A stretch of 64,000 nucleotides of DNA from Flavobacterium commune (GTDB lineage Bacteria; Bacteroidota; Bacteroidia; Flavobacteriales; Flavobacteriaceae): positions 3,472,001 through 3,536,000 of the forward strand of contig NZ_CP017774.1 of NCBI RefSeq assembly GCF_001857965.1, in the 5' to 3' direction. Position 1 is the first letter of the stretch. Each line of letters opens with the position of its first letter. Of the stretch, positions 51,873 to 61,356 are shown piece by piece. The notes below the pieces were generated by a model, which saw nothing but the letters and a program-made list of their open reading frames with translations, did not search any database and was not told the origin of the DNA. Made by a program: the position numbers and the translations under genes.

Positions 51873-53528
51873 ATGAAAAATATTTGTCTTTTTGTTTTTA
51901 TATCATTCTTTATTTCGAATGGAATAAAAGCACAATCACTTTTGGGTAACCAAACAACTTCGTTTACTAAGCAAGATAGTTTGCGCGGAAGTATCACTAA
52001 AGAAAGATTCTGGTGGGATTTAAAACAGTATCGTTTAGATATAAAAATCAATCCTTTAGATAGCACAATTACAGGCTCTAATACTATTAAATATCAAGTG
52101 TTACGAGAATATAATGTAATACATCTTGATTTGCAAAAACCATTAGAAATCAGTAAAGTTATTCAGGATGGTGTAGCTTTAAAATACAGACGTGAAGGCA
52201 ATGTTTTTTGGATTGATTTAGTCGCTTCTCAAAAAGAGGGTGCTATAAAAGAACTTACGGTTTTTTATGGAGGTAAACCTAAAGTTGCTGTTAATCCGCC
52301 TTGGGATGGTGGAATTAGCTGGAAAAAAGACAGCAACGGAAAACCCTTTATTGCTTCTTCCTGTCAGGGATTAGGAGCTAGTGTTTGGTGGCCAAATAAA
52401 GATCACATGTATGATGAAGTGGAGGATATGTATATTAGTGTGAATGTTCCGTCTGATTTAATGGATGTTTCCAATGGTCGTTTGCTGAGTGTTAAAAAGA
52501 AAAAAGATGGCACGAAAACTTATAATTGGTATGTTTCTAATCCGATAAATAATTATGGAGTCAATATCAATATTGGAGATTATGTTTCGTTTTCAGAAAA
52601 ATATAAAGGTGAAAAAGGCATTTTAGATTGCAGTTATTATGTTTTGAGAAATAATTTGGCGAAAGCCAAAAAACAATTTAAGGAAGTCCCTAGAATGTTA
52701 AAGGCTTTTGAATACTGGTTTGGTCCTTATCCTTTTTATAAAGATGGTTATAAATTGGTTGAAGTACCTTATTTAGGCATGGAACATCAAAGCTCGGTGA
52801 CTTATGGCAATGGATTTCAAAATGGTTATTTAGGACATGATTTGAGTAATACAGGTTGGGGACTAAAATTTGATTTCATCATTGTTCATGAGTCAGGACA
52901 CGAATGGTTTGCGAACAATATTACCTATAAAGATGTTGCAGATATGTGGATTCACGAGAGTTTTACAAACTATTCCGAAAGTCTTTTTCTGGAATATTAT
53001 TACGGAAAAAAAGCCGGATCTGAATATGTTATAGGAACAAGAAGTGGTATTAAAAATGATATTCCTATCATTGGTACTTACAATGTGAATCAGGAGGGGT
53101 CAGTAGATATGTATTCGAAAGGAGGAAATATGCTTCATACTTTGCGCCAAATTTTAAATGATGACAAAAAATGGAGAAGAATTTTAAGAGGCTTAAACAG
53201 TACTTTTTACCATCAAACCGTTACCACAAAACAAATTGAAGATTATTTGAGTGAAGAAGTTGGAATGGATTTGAATCCATTTTTTAACCAGTATTTAAGG
53301 GACGTTAAAATACCTAAGTTAGAATATTATTTTAAAGACAATCAGTTTTTTTATCATTGGACAAATTGTGTTCCCGAATTTAATATGCCAATTAAAGTTA
53401 GTATTGATAATGTTGAAAAATGGTTAAAGCCTGAAACTAATTGGAAAACAGAAGATAATAACAGCCAAAATTCGAAATTAGTAATTGATCCTAATTTTTA
53501 TGTTGTCGAAATGAATATTACAAAATAA
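51873..53528 (+). CDS. Secreted M1-family metallopeptidase
   Basis: A 551-residue exported aminopeptidase-like protein with a signal peptide ending GIKAQ (about residue 21). The substrate-binding loop reads YLGMEHQSS (GxMEN-like, with His for Asn). The zinc site HESGH is at residues 339-343, with the third ligand E362 in WIHESFTNYSE at the usual 18-residue spacing. It lacks the long C-terminal helical domain of full M1 enzymes, as in other short Bacteroidota members. Probably periplasmic or secreted peptide degradation. Confidence 0.92.
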   Translation: MKNICLFVFISFFISNGIKAQSLLGNQTTSFTKQDSLRGSITKERFWWDLKQYRLDIKINPLDSTITGSNTIKYQVLREYNVIHLDLQKPLEISKVIQDGVALKYRREGNVFWIDLVASQKEGAIKELTVFYGGKPKVAVNPPWDGGISWKKDSNGKPFIASSCQGLGASVWWPNKDHMYDEVEDMYISVNVPSDLMDVSNGRLLSVKKKKDGTKTYNWYVSNPINNYGVNINIGDYVSFSEKYKGEKGILDCSYYVLRNNLAKAKKQFKEVPRMLKAFEYWFGPYPFYKDGYKLVEVPYLGMEHQSSVTYGNGFQNGYLGHDLSNTGWGLKFDFIIVHESGHEWFANNITYKDVADMWIHESFTNYSESLFLEYYYGKKAGSEYVIGTRSGIKNDIPIIGTYNVNQEGSVDMYSKGGNMLHTLRQILNDDKKWRRILRGLNSTFYHQTVTTKQIEDYLSEEVGMDLNPFFNQYLRDVKIPKLEYYFKDNQFFYHWTNCVPEFNMPIKVSIDNVEKWLKPETNWKTEDNNSQNSKLVIDPNFYVVEMNITK

Positions 53529-53584
53529 AATAGACTAATTTTATCAGGAAATTCAAAACTGTTAAACCGAATATCCTAAATAAC

Positions 53585-54289
53585 ATGAGACCATATAACT
53601 TCTTTTTGTGTTTTTTTCTAATGGTATCAGGGATTAATTATAGTCAAAATGCTAAAACTAATCCTGCTGTGACTGAATTGCAAACAAGTACTGATTCTAT
53701 TGAAGCGGCTCCTAAAATCAATTTAGATTCGATTCAATTTGCACCCTCATCTGAAATGCTGGACGAAGAAAGCTATTGGGGAATTATAGAAAAATCATTG
53801 AAAGAAACCAGTAATCAGGAAGATCAGGAAATTTTTCTTACAGCTGAATTAGAAAAACTTTCTCCAAAGGAAATGATTGGTTTTCGCCTGAGAACAGATA
53901 AACTTTTGTTTGATTCTTATACTTCTAATTTGTGGTGTGCTAATTATATTATTAGTAACGGAACAGCCGATGAAGGTTTTGATTATTTCAGATGTTGGTT
54001 GATTTCAAGAGGTAAAGAAGCTTACTACAAAACACAGGAAACCCCTGATTATTTAGTTAATTTGGTTGGAAACGAACCTCATGCGTATGATTTTGAAGGT
54101 TTTTGGTATGTAGCCAATAATGCTTTTAAAAACCTGACCAACAAAGAAGCTGAAGCTTACATTGACTACGAAAATTTTCAAACAACCGACGAACATTATC
54201 CAATATTAGAATTCAACTGGAATGTTGATGAACCTAAAACAATGGAAAAAGTTTGTCCTGTTTTGTTTAAAAAATTCTGGAAAAAATAA
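53585..54289 (+). CDS. Exported DUF4240 protein
   Basis: A 234-residue protein with a signal peptide ending GINYSQ (about residue 21), a Thr/Ser-rich linker, then a DUF4240 domain: SYWGIIEKSL, FLTAELEKLSPKEMIGFRLR, YTSNLWCANYIISNGTADEGFDYFRCWLISRG with repeated Trp/Cys. DUF4240 proteins are mostly cytosolic and small, so an exported form is slightly unusual. Function unknown. It follows the M1 peptidase by 56 bp on the same strand. Confidence 0.85.
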   Translation: MRPYNFFLCFFLMVSGINYSQNAKTNPAVTELQTSTDSIEAAPKINLDSIQFAPSSEMLDEESYWGIIEKSLKETSNQEDQEIFLTAELEKLSPKEMIGFRLRTDKLLFDSYTSNLWCANYIISNGTADEGFDYFRCWLISRGKEAYYKTQETPDYLVNLVGNEPHAYDFEGFWYVANNAFKNLTNKEAEAYIDYENFQTTDEHYPILEFNWNVDEPKTMEKVCPVLFKKFWKK

Positions 54290-54307
54290 TTTTTTAAATG
54301 GAATGAT

Positions 54308-54366
54308 AAAAAATCCAGATTATAGATAATTGGAATTTATGCCGAATTCAGGATTGATTTTTTTAT
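54308..54366. terminator. Possible bidirectional terminator between convergent genes
   Basis: A-run plus AATCC (54312-54316) pairs with GGATT (54351-54355) plus a T run across a loop with an inner AATT/GAATT match. It separates the convergent DUF4240 and monooxygenase genes. Confidence 0.4.
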
Positions 54367-55883
54367 TCTTTTCTCTTCAAAAAACGGCCTCTAGGCTCAT
54401 CTCCTTTGTGAAGTACAATATCCGAATGCAAAAACTCGGCAGCAGCTGCTGAATCTTTTACTTTTATAGCCGAGCGGGTTAACATTTCTGCTTCAAACTT
54501 ATTGAGTACACTTTCTCTAATTCCGGATTTTCTCCATTGTGATAATGGACGGCATTCTTTTGTGATGGTACGAGCCAATGAAAGTGCATCCAATAATGCC
54601 TGATTAGCTCCCTGGCCTTTAAACGGACTCATGGGGTGAGCTGCATCACCAATTAATGTTACTTGTCCACCTTTTTTCAATAATTCACAATTCAGTAATT
54701 CGCGGTCATACACCGGATAACCTGAAATTTTAGCTTCTTGAGTTGCGGCTATAATTTGAGGAATAGGAGCATGCCATTGTGTTCTTCGACAGGCTTCTTC
54801 TTTGAGTGCCTGGGAACCTTTAGCACTTAAAGACTTAGCTTCATTTTCCGGCATTGGAAAACTAAGTTGCCACATCACCGAATCGGAAGTATAAGGCATG
54901 ATATAGATTCGTTCATTACCATTAGCTGTTTGAAATACCGTAGCAGAATCCAATAAAGAATTATCAAAACTTTCAATAGCATGCAAAGGACAAATTCCTA
55001 AAATCACTATACAATCCAAATAGCGTAATGGAGTAATTTCTTCACTAATCAACAAGTTGCGTACTGAACTACGAATTCCGTCAGCCCCCACTACAAGATC
55101 AGCTTTCGAGTGTTTTATTTCATTATTTACCTGAAAACTGAGATCAATACTTCCGTCTTCGGTTGCTTTGAAATTTATCAATCGATGTCCCCATGTCACA
55201 GCACCATTTCCACCGAGTTGTTCCAATAATGCTAAACGTAGCGATTGTCGGGTAATGTGAATATTGGTACGTTTCGGAGTGTTTTTTGTTTCTGATTGTA
55301 GCCATTTTCTAACTCCCCATTCACCAATAACTTCTCCTTCAGTGGTATGAACCAAATGTCTGGTGGAAATTACACCCTCATCTAAAGAAAAAATACCCAA
55401 ACCCTCAATAGCCTTACTTGCTTGTTGCAAAGTGAGTCCGTAACCCTGAGATCGGGCTTCAAAATTAGTATCACGTTCATAAAGCGTAAATGGAATACCA
55501 CGATGCAAACAGGCCACAGCCAGAGCTACACCACCAATACCGCCACCAATAATAGCAAGTTGTGGATAGTTTTCTTTGTCAGGAATAGGAGGACTGGTAG
55601 CGGGAATTAGTCCGGATCCGTTGCAATTAGAGCAGAGAATTAAGTGACTTTTAGGAGGAACAGGAACCGTTCCTTCACCATTGGACTTTTCAAATTGTTC
55701 TAACTCCATTTGGTAACGTAGTCGCACTTTCTTACTGAGTCTTTGGCTTTTTTTGCCTTGTCCTTTACAATCCAAACAAATAGTCCAGTTTGTAGCTTCC
55801 TTTTTTTCTTTTTCCAATTCCTCTTTGTTTAACCTGAAAATATGTTTTTTCAGTGTTTTTTTGCTGCTTATTAGCTTATGCAA
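54363..55883 (-). CDS. FAD-dependent monooxygenase with N-terminal zinc-ribbon-like extension
   Basis: A 506-residue protein. The main body is a group A flavoprotein monooxygenase: dinucleotide motif AIIGGGIGGVALAVA (about 110-124), DLVVGADGIRSSVRN, and the flavin-site GDAAHPMSPFKGQGANQAL. Unusually, ~105 residues precede it, with two CxxC pairs (C36/C39 in CLDCKGQG and C84/C87 in CSNCNGSG). These match DnaJ-type CxxCxGxG zinc modules. The substrate is unknown. It is transcribed away from the LLM oxidoreductase gene. The start at 55883 includes the extension; the first FAD motif has no better start directly before it. Confidence 0.88.
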   Translation of the reverse strand: MHKLISSKKTLKKHIFRLNKEELEKEKKEATNWTICLDCKGQGKKSQRLSKKVRLRYQMELEQFEKSNGEGTVPVPPKSHLILCSNCNGSGLIPATSPPIPDKENYPQLAIIGGGIGGVALAVACLHRGIPFTLYERDTNFEARSQGYGLTLQQASKAIEGLGIFSLDEGVISTRHLVHTTEGEVIGEWGVRKWLQSETKNTPKRTNIHITRQSLRLALLEQLGGNGAVTWGHRLINFKATEDGSIDLSFQVNNEIKHSKADLVVGADGIRSSVRNLLISEEITPLRYLDCIVILGICPLHAIESFDNSLLDSATVFQTANGNERIYIMPYTSDSVMWQLSFPMPENEAKSLSAKGSQALKEEACRRTQWHAPIPQIIAATQEAKISGYPVYDRELLNCELLKKGGQVTLIGDAAHPMSPFKGQGANQALLDALSLARTITKECRPLSQWRKSGIRESVLNKFEAEMLTRSAIKVKDSAAAAEFLHSDIVLHKGDEPRGRFLKRKE

Positions 55884-56008
55884 ATTTAAGGCAAAAGACT
55901 GTTACTAGAAAATTCTATAGTTAATAACGATTATTTTGCTCTTCTTTGTTTTATCTCTTAAACTTCTTGATTAATTCTGATTTAACTTTCTATTAGTATT
56001 TGATATTC

Positions 56009-56037
56009 TTGAAAGCACATTACAATCCTTACCTTTG
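56009..56037 (+). promoter_or_regulatory. Promoter of the LLM oxidoreductase gene
   Basis: TTG (56009-56011), an 18-bp spacer, TACCTTTG (56030-56037), 25 bp before the ATG: a good Bacteroidota promoter match. Confidence 0.7.
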
Positions 56038-56062
56038 TATATACAAATAAGAAACTGTTTTC

Positions 56063-57067
56063 ATGACTAGCAATAAACTTTCACAAATAAAAATATCCGT
56101 TCTTGATTTAGCCATAGTTAGAGACGGAGGAAACGCAAGCGATACTTTTAAAAACAGTTTGGCATTAGCCCAACAGGCAGAAAAGTGGGGCTATGAACGA
56201 TTTTGGCTGGCTGAACATCACAATATGAAAGGCATTGCAAGCACCGCTACAGTAGTTTTGATTGGACATATTGCTGCTGGAACTTCCAGGCTAAGAGTGG
56301 GTTCTGGAGGAATTATGCTTCCTAATCATGCTCCTTTAATTGTGGCGGAACAATTTGGCACCTTGGCAACTCTTTTTCCTGACCGCATCGATTTAGGTTT
56401 AGGACGCGCTCCGGGAACCGATCAATTTACGGCTGCAGCCTTAAAAAGGGACGAACATGCCGCAATGGAATTCCCTGCTAATGTAGAAGAATTGCAGCGT
56501 TATTTGTCAGAAGGGAATAAAAACGGAAGAGTAAGGGCTTTCCCGGGAGAAGGATTGAATATCCCAATCTGGATTCTGGGTTCGAGCACCGAAAGTGCTT
56601 ATTTAGCAGCTTCTTTGGGCTTACCTTATGCCTTTGCGAGTCATTTTGCTCCGGCTCATTTGCATAATGCTTTGGCTATTTACAGAAGAAATTTTATTCC
56701 TTCAGAACAATTAGCAGCACCTTATGTAATTGCCTGTGTGAATGTAATTGCTGCCGATACTGATAAGGAAGCCGAGCGATTAGCTACTTCGTTTAAAAAA
56801 TTATTTTTGGGCATTATAACCGGAAACAGGCAACAGCTAAAAGAACCCGTTGAACCCGATGAAGATTTTATGGATCCGATGGAAGAGGCTGCTTTACAAC
56901 AAATGATCAAATATACTTTTATTGGTGGACCAGAAAAAGTAAAAACGGAATTGGAACATTTTATCGAAATTACCCAAATTGACGAATTAATGGTAACAAC
57001 TGCCGTCTATGAACATGAAGCGAGATTGCATTCCTATGAAATTTTAGCACAATTGAATAAAGAGTAA
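56063..57067 (+). CDS. LLM-class flavin-dependent oxidoreductase
   Basis: A 334-residue luciferase-like TIM-barrel enzyme using FMNH2 or F420-like flavin. Signature segments: [54 protein letters not shown] and [27 protein letters not shown]. This is the "single-domain" LLM subgroup common in bacteria. Substrate unknown. It ends 15 bp from the convergent pseudo-exonuclease gene. Confidence 0.93.
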   Translation: MTSNKLSQIKISVLDLAIVRDGGNASDTFKNSLALAQQAEKWGYERFWLAEHHNMKGIASTATVVLIGHIAAGTSRLRVGSGGIMLPNHAPLIVAEQFGTLATLFPDRIDLGLGRAPGTDQFTAAALKRDEHAAMEFPANVEELQRYLSEGNKNGRVRAFPGEGLNIPIWILGSSTESAYLAASLGLPYAFASHFAPAHLHNALAIYRRNFIPSEQLAAPYVIACVNVIAADTDKEAERLATSFKKLFLGIITGNRQQLKEPVEPDEDFMDPMEEAALQQMIKYTFIGGPEKVKTELEHFIEITQIDELMVTTAVYEHEARLHSYEILAQLNKE

Positions 57068-57082
57068 TCTTTATGTTTTTTG

Positions 57083-57682
57083 TTATTTCAATCCCAGTTT
57101 GAATTTTAATTTCAAAAAGAGTAAAGCAATTTTATAGGCTTTTTCAGTGGTTGTATCAGCAGGTGTGGGTTGAATTTTGTAAAAATCAGCAAGTTCTTCC
57201 AGAGACAATTCTTTGTCATCGGTAATTTCGTTGAGTTTTCGGTGCATAATGTCAATATCTAAGGCTTCATTACGCAATTTTCCACATTCTAGTCTTTCTA
57301 AGGTAGCGTTAATCATAGCAACACTTGATTGCACCTGATGACCTACAATAATTGCATTACCCAGATATTCTATAAAACTTTTCAGAGCTTCGGGTTCAGA
57401 TAATTTAAGCAATCTGCTTTCGATGATGTACTCGTTTGAAAGATGATTATCATGCAAAAAACGGTACTGCAATAATATTGTTTCAAAACTATCTTTGATT
57501 AAAACAGCATCATCTTCAACTGCAAAAGCACTTATAAATGTTATCACGTCTTTTTCAGTTGAATTTCCTGTTGCGTCAGTAGATAGAATTACGTATCGCT
57601 TGGATTTTTTCGAAAATTTAGCCAAATAATCATTCCAAAATTCAGGATATTCCTTATTTATATGTTTTAACCAGTCTAACAT
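57083..57682 (-). CDS. Degenerate DnaQ-like (DEDD) 3'-5' exonuclease-fold protein
   Basis: A 199-residue protein with the outline of a DnaQ fold: YVILSTDATGNSTEKDVITFISAF in the ExoI place, IIVGHQVQSSVAMINATL for ExoII and DTTTEKAYKIALLFLKL for ExoIII. The catalytic acids appear lost: ExoI D-x-E reads S-T-D, the ExoII Asp is Ser and the ExoIII Asp aligns with Lys. It is therefore probably inactive as a nuclease. It lies 4 bp after the DUF294 gene, a pairing also common for active homologues, and is likely its partner. Confidence 0.8.
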   Translation of the reverse strand: MLDWLKHINKEYPEFWNDYLAKFSKKSKRYVILSTDATGNSTEKDVITFISAFAVEDDAVLIKDSFETILLQYRFLHDNHLSNEYIIESRLLKLSEPEALKSFIEYLGNAIIVGHQVQSSVAMINATLERLECGKLRNEALDIDIMHRKLNEITDDKELSLEELADFYKIQPTPADTTTEKAYKIALLFLKLKFKLGLK

Positions 57683-57686
57683 CTGT

Positions 57687-59591
57687 CTATGAGAATTGAG
57701 TGAGTTGGAACTTATCTTTAATTAATTCTTCTAATTCTTTCATTGGAATTAGGGCATTTTTTAATTTTTCTCTATCATTTTTAGATAGTTCCTCTAAGTT
57801 AATATATTGTCCTGAATTTTCGTTTTTTAAACCTTCTAAAGTTCTGATTCGGGTTAAAAATAAATAAGCTTCAGCACAATTCAGATAAATTTCTGCATGT
57901 TTAGGATCAACAATTGCTAATTGCTTAAAACGGGTATAAGTATTGTTGATTCCTTTAATATCATGACTTAAGGTAAAAAGCCGCGCACTATCAATTAAAG
58001 GCATTAATGCACGGGATTTAATATCAAATTTGTCTTTATGAATACCTTCTTCTTCAACAATAAATTTTTTGAAAAAACTCAAAGGCGAATTTTTTCGCAA
58101 AGCGTCGTTTCCTAAGAAATCAAAAAATAAAGTATTGTTATAGGCATTTTCGAAAACAATATTATTGATCGCAGTTTCTATTTTTTGTTCTCCAATAACC
58201 AATTCATAATCAAAGAAAATACTACTTAAATTGTCCTGATTCTCTCTTGGAGCATTCATCCAATTGTTGTACTGTTTTATCCAGTCAGTCAATGATTTAC
58301 ACCACATCATGTTGCTCCCCATATGACCATGCGGACACAATTGATAACCTATTTTTTCTAAGGTAGCAGTTGTCTTTTTTCCCAGTTTTAAAAAATAATC
58401 TTTTACTTCAATATATTTATCTTGGGCAACATCTTCAAAAATTAAAATACTGTCCTGATCGGTTAATAAAAGTTGTTCTTTTCGTCCCTGACTACCAATG
58501 CTCAACCAGGCAAATCGAGCAGGAGGGGAGCCTAAATCTAAAATAGACAATTCGACTGCTCGCTTTAAAATAGCAAAATTAATTTCGCTGGCAATATTAG
58601 TTATGTGTGTTAAAGGAATGTTTTTTTGAATCGAAGACTGAATTAAATTCGTCAATCGACTGCGAATTTCTTTGAGTTCATTTGAAGACAAAGAACGTTT
58701 GACTTCTTTGATTAAAACCCCAGGATTACTGGCTTGAGCTGCAATCAAATCATGTTCAGAAATTACTCCTTTAATCACAGATTTATCGGTTCCGTCAACT
58801 GTAACACACAAATGTGTCACATTATTTTTAAGCATTAATAATTGGGCTTCCGCCAAAGAAACATTCTCTAAAACGGTAACCACAGGCGAAGACATGATAT
58901 TATTTACCGGGATATTAATAGGATAGCGGCCTGTAGCAATTTTTGAAGCCAAATCGGCATGAGTTACAATCCCAATTGGACCATTTTTTTCAAAAATAAT
59001 TACATTATTCTTTAAAGATTCTGCCATTAATTGGGCTACTTCCTGGGCAGTACTGTCAGCAGTGGCCAGTAGAGGTGTAGTATTATATGCTAAAGTTTGA
59101 AAAAATTGTACTTCCGATTGCTTTTCAGTGTAAAACCCGTCTGAAGCAAGATTTCCCTGAGTTGAACGATCTTCGGGTAAGTTACTGGCAAAACTTTCTA
59201 ATAAAAAATTTAAAACCTCCGAATTATTTGCCAGTAAAGGCTTGAACACAGCGATAGGAATTGCGTAAACCAAACTTTCTTCACGAGCTTTTGCCGTCAT
59301 TTTGTATTTATTTTTGGCGAAAAAAGGACGTAAACCAAAAATAGTTCCTTCGTGACATTTATTGATAATACTTTCTTCGGCATCAGCAATTACTGAAATA
59401 TTAACAACCCCCGAAGCCACAACATAAAAACTGTCGTGCAAAGCATCATTAATTTTAAATAAAGTTTGCTTTTTTTCTAAACTAATTACACGAACATTAT
59501 TAGCAATTTCAGCTAATTCATCTGATCTCAGCTGATTAAAAGGTGCATAATTTTTTAAAAAATCGGCAATTTGTTCCGCGATTATATTCAT
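57687..59591 (-). CDS. DUF294 nucleotidyltransferase-like protein with cNMP and CBS domains
   Basis: A 634-residue cytosolic protein. Domains in order: cyclic-nucleotide-binding-like domain (about 15-140), a CBS pair (about 165-290: NNVIIFEKNGPIGIVTHADLAS and VTVLENVSLAEAQLLMLKNNVTHLCV), a DUF294 nucleotidyltransferase-like domain with GSQGRKEQLLLTDQDSILIF, and a C-terminal helical domain. The GSxGR..E..TDQD motif resembles GlnD uridylyltransferases. It probably senses adenine nucleotides and modifies or binds a partner; the adjacent exonuclease-like protein is the first candidate. Confidence 0.92.
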   Translation of the reverse strand: MNIIAEQIADFLKNYAPFNQLRSDELAEIANNVRVISLEKKQTLFKINDALHDSFYVVASGVVNISVIADAEESIINKCHEGTIFGLRPFFAKNKYKMTAKAREESLVYAIPIAVFKPLLANNSEVLNFLLESFASNLPEDRSTQGNLASDGFYTEKQSEVQFFQTLAYNTTPLLATADSTAQEVAQLMAESLKNNVIIFEKNGPIGIVTHADLASKIATGRYPINIPVNNIMSSPVVTVLENVSLAEAQLLMLKNNVTHLCVTVDGTDKSVIKGVISEHDLIAAQASNPGVLIKEVKRSLSSNELKEIRSRLTNLIQSSIQKNIPLTHITNIASEINFAILKRAVELSILDLGSPPARFAWLSIGSQGRKEQLLLTDQDSILIFEDVAQDKYIEVKDYFLKLGKKTTATLEKIGYQLCPHGHMGSNMMWCKSLTDWIKQYNNWMNAPRENQDNLSSIFFDYELVIGEQKIETAINNIVFENAYNNTLFFDFLGNDALRKNSPLSFFKKFIVEEEGIHKDKFDIKSRALMPLIDSARLFTLSHDIKGINNTYTRFKQLAIVDPKHAEIYLNCAEAYLFLTRIRTLEGLKNENSGQYINLEELSKNDREKLKNALIPMKELEELIKDKFQLTQFS

Positions 59592-59981
59592 GTGTTTTTG
59601 ATAAAATATTGCCGTAAAAATACTAAATAAATGAGTTAAAATATATTTGATTACTGCTTAATGTTGTTGTTTTACAAAAATATTTTGTGTACTATTTATT
59701 ATAAATTCTATTCTAAGTTATATAGATAGAACAGTACAATCAGATTATTATTATTTAACAATTTTTTTTTCAACAAATGAAAAATTCTATTTTACATAAT
59801 ATAAATTATAGTTCAAAAATAATACATCTAAAATTCATGGTTTTTTGAAGCTTTTAAGTTGATTTTAATGAATATTAATCACTTTATAAAAGTGAAAAAT
59901 TATTTTAAAAAACATCGAAATAAAAAAAACCGACACAAATCATTGATTCGCATCGGTTTGAATGATTTTTAAAATGGTGAT
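59592..59981. other. 390-bp AT-rich intergenic region
   Basis: Lies between the starts/ends of two minus-strand genes: upstream region of the DUF294 gene on its left and terminator of the sugar operon on its right. The middle (59640-59920) is very AT-rich with no open frame, no clear promoter pair and no strong hairpin that I can see. Confidence 0.7.
59927..59959 (-). terminator. Terminator of the sugar-uptake operon
   Basis: On the minus strand AAACCGA (59953-59959 region) and TCGGTTT (59927-59933) form a stem followed by a T run; the loop contains a further AATCA/TGATT match. It lies 22 bp beyond the transporter stop. Confidence 0.8.
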
Positions 59982-61337
59982 TTATTCAGTTACAAGTATT
60001 TTTTTCGTGTTTTTCTCTTTTATTGAAATCTTATAAGTTGCATAACCATAATGTGCTACAACTGCCAAACAAATTAAAGGCAAAATAAATGAAAAATTTA
60101 CTTCAGGAATAAATCCTAAAATTTGAATATCTGAAAATCCTGAACCTCCCCAATCCAAAATACTTCCCTGCAAAACAGGCATTAAAGCTCCACCAACAAT
60201 GGCCATTACCAGTCCGGCTGAACCAATTTTAGCTTCATCGCCCATATCTTTTAATGCAATTCCGTAAATAGTTGGAAACATAATCGACATAAAAACAGAA
60301 ATACTAATCAGCGAAATCAAACCCGGAATTCCCTGAAGTACAATTGCTCCAGCGGAACACAAAACACCTCCAAGACCAAAATACATCAATATTTTGGAAG
60401 GATTGGTGTTTTTCATCAATGCAGTTCCAAGCCATCGGCCTGACAAAAATAACAGCATCGCTCCTATATTATAATACGTAGCTGTCAATTCTAACCCTAA
60501 GTTCATATTAATGTTGTCAACGTATTGAAAAATAAAAGTCCAGCACATAATTTGTGCGCCTACGTAAAAAGCCTGTGCAATAACACCATGTTTGTAATTT
60601 TTATTAGCCAGTAATTTTTTGAAAGAATCACCAATAGACATTTTGTCTTCATGCGCTGTTTTTGGCATTTTTGTCAAACAAATAATTACTAAAATAAGCA
60701 ACACAAAAAGTCCTAATCCAATATAAGGAATACTGATAATACCTAAATCATTCTCTCTGATACTGGCTAATTCACTTGAGGACAAAGCGTTAAAAGCATC
60801 GGTACTGTAATCGTCTGATTTTATTTCTTTAATGACTAAAAACTGAGCCATTACTAATCCTGTTATTGCTCCGATAGGATTAAATGCCTGAGCTAAATTT
60901 AAACGCTGTGTGGCCGTCTCTTTGTTTCCCAAAAATAAAATTAAAGGATTAGATGTTGTTTCTAAAAATGCTAAACCACAGGTAATTACCCATAAAGACA
61001 GCAAAAAGAAATTATAACTTTGGTAATGTGCTGCAGGATAAAACAAGAAAGCTCCTGCAGCATACAGAATCAATCCAACGATTATTCCTGATTTATAACT
61101 GTATTTTCTAATGAATAATGCCGCTGGCAATGCCATAAAGAAATAACCAAAATAAAAGGCAAATTGCACTAATGATGCCTGAGTATTCGAAAGTTCGGGC
61201 ATTACTTTTTTGAAAGTAGAAACCATAGGCGTAGTCAAATCATTGGCAATTCCCCATAGTGCAAATAGTATGGTGATAATGATAAACTGAAAAACATATT
61301 CTTTGCTGACTACGGGTATTTTTTTAGAAAGATTCAT
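59982..61337 (-). CDS. Sugar:proton symporter of the FucP/GluP MFS family
   Basis: A 451-residue inner-membrane transporter with about 12 helices. FucP-type features: FALWGIANDLTTPMV in helix 1, LVQFAFYFGYFFMALPAA, LETTSNPLILFLGNKETATQRLNLAQAFNPIGAITG, and MFPTIYGIALKDMGDEAKIGSAGLVMAIVGGALMP late in the protein (shown in parts). Likely sugars are fructose, glucose or a related hexose given the neighbouring kinase. Last gene of the operon. Confidence 0.92.
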   Translation of the reverse strand: MNLSKKIPVVSKEYVFQFIIITILFALWGIANDLTTPMVSTFKKVMPELSNTQASLVQFAFYFGYFFMALPAALFIRKYSYKSGIIVGLILYAAGAFLFYPAAHYQSYNFFLLSLWVITCGLAFLETTSNPLILFLGNKETATQRLNLAQAFNPIGAITGLVMAQFLVIKEIKSDDYSTDAFNALSSSELASIRENDLGIISIPYIGLGLFVLLILVIICLTKMPKTAHEDKMSIGDSFKKLLANKNYKHGVIAQAFYVGAQIMCWTFIFQYVDNINMNLGLELTATYYNIGAMLLFLSGRWLGTALMKNTNPSKILMYFGLGGVLCSAGAIVLQGIPGLISLISISVFMSIMFPTIYGIALKDMGDEAKIGSAGLVMAIVGGALMPVLQGSILDWGGSGFSDIQILGFIPEVNFSFILPLICLAVVAHYGYATYKISIKEKNTKKILVTE

Positions 61338-61356
61338 AATTATATTGATTTTTTGG

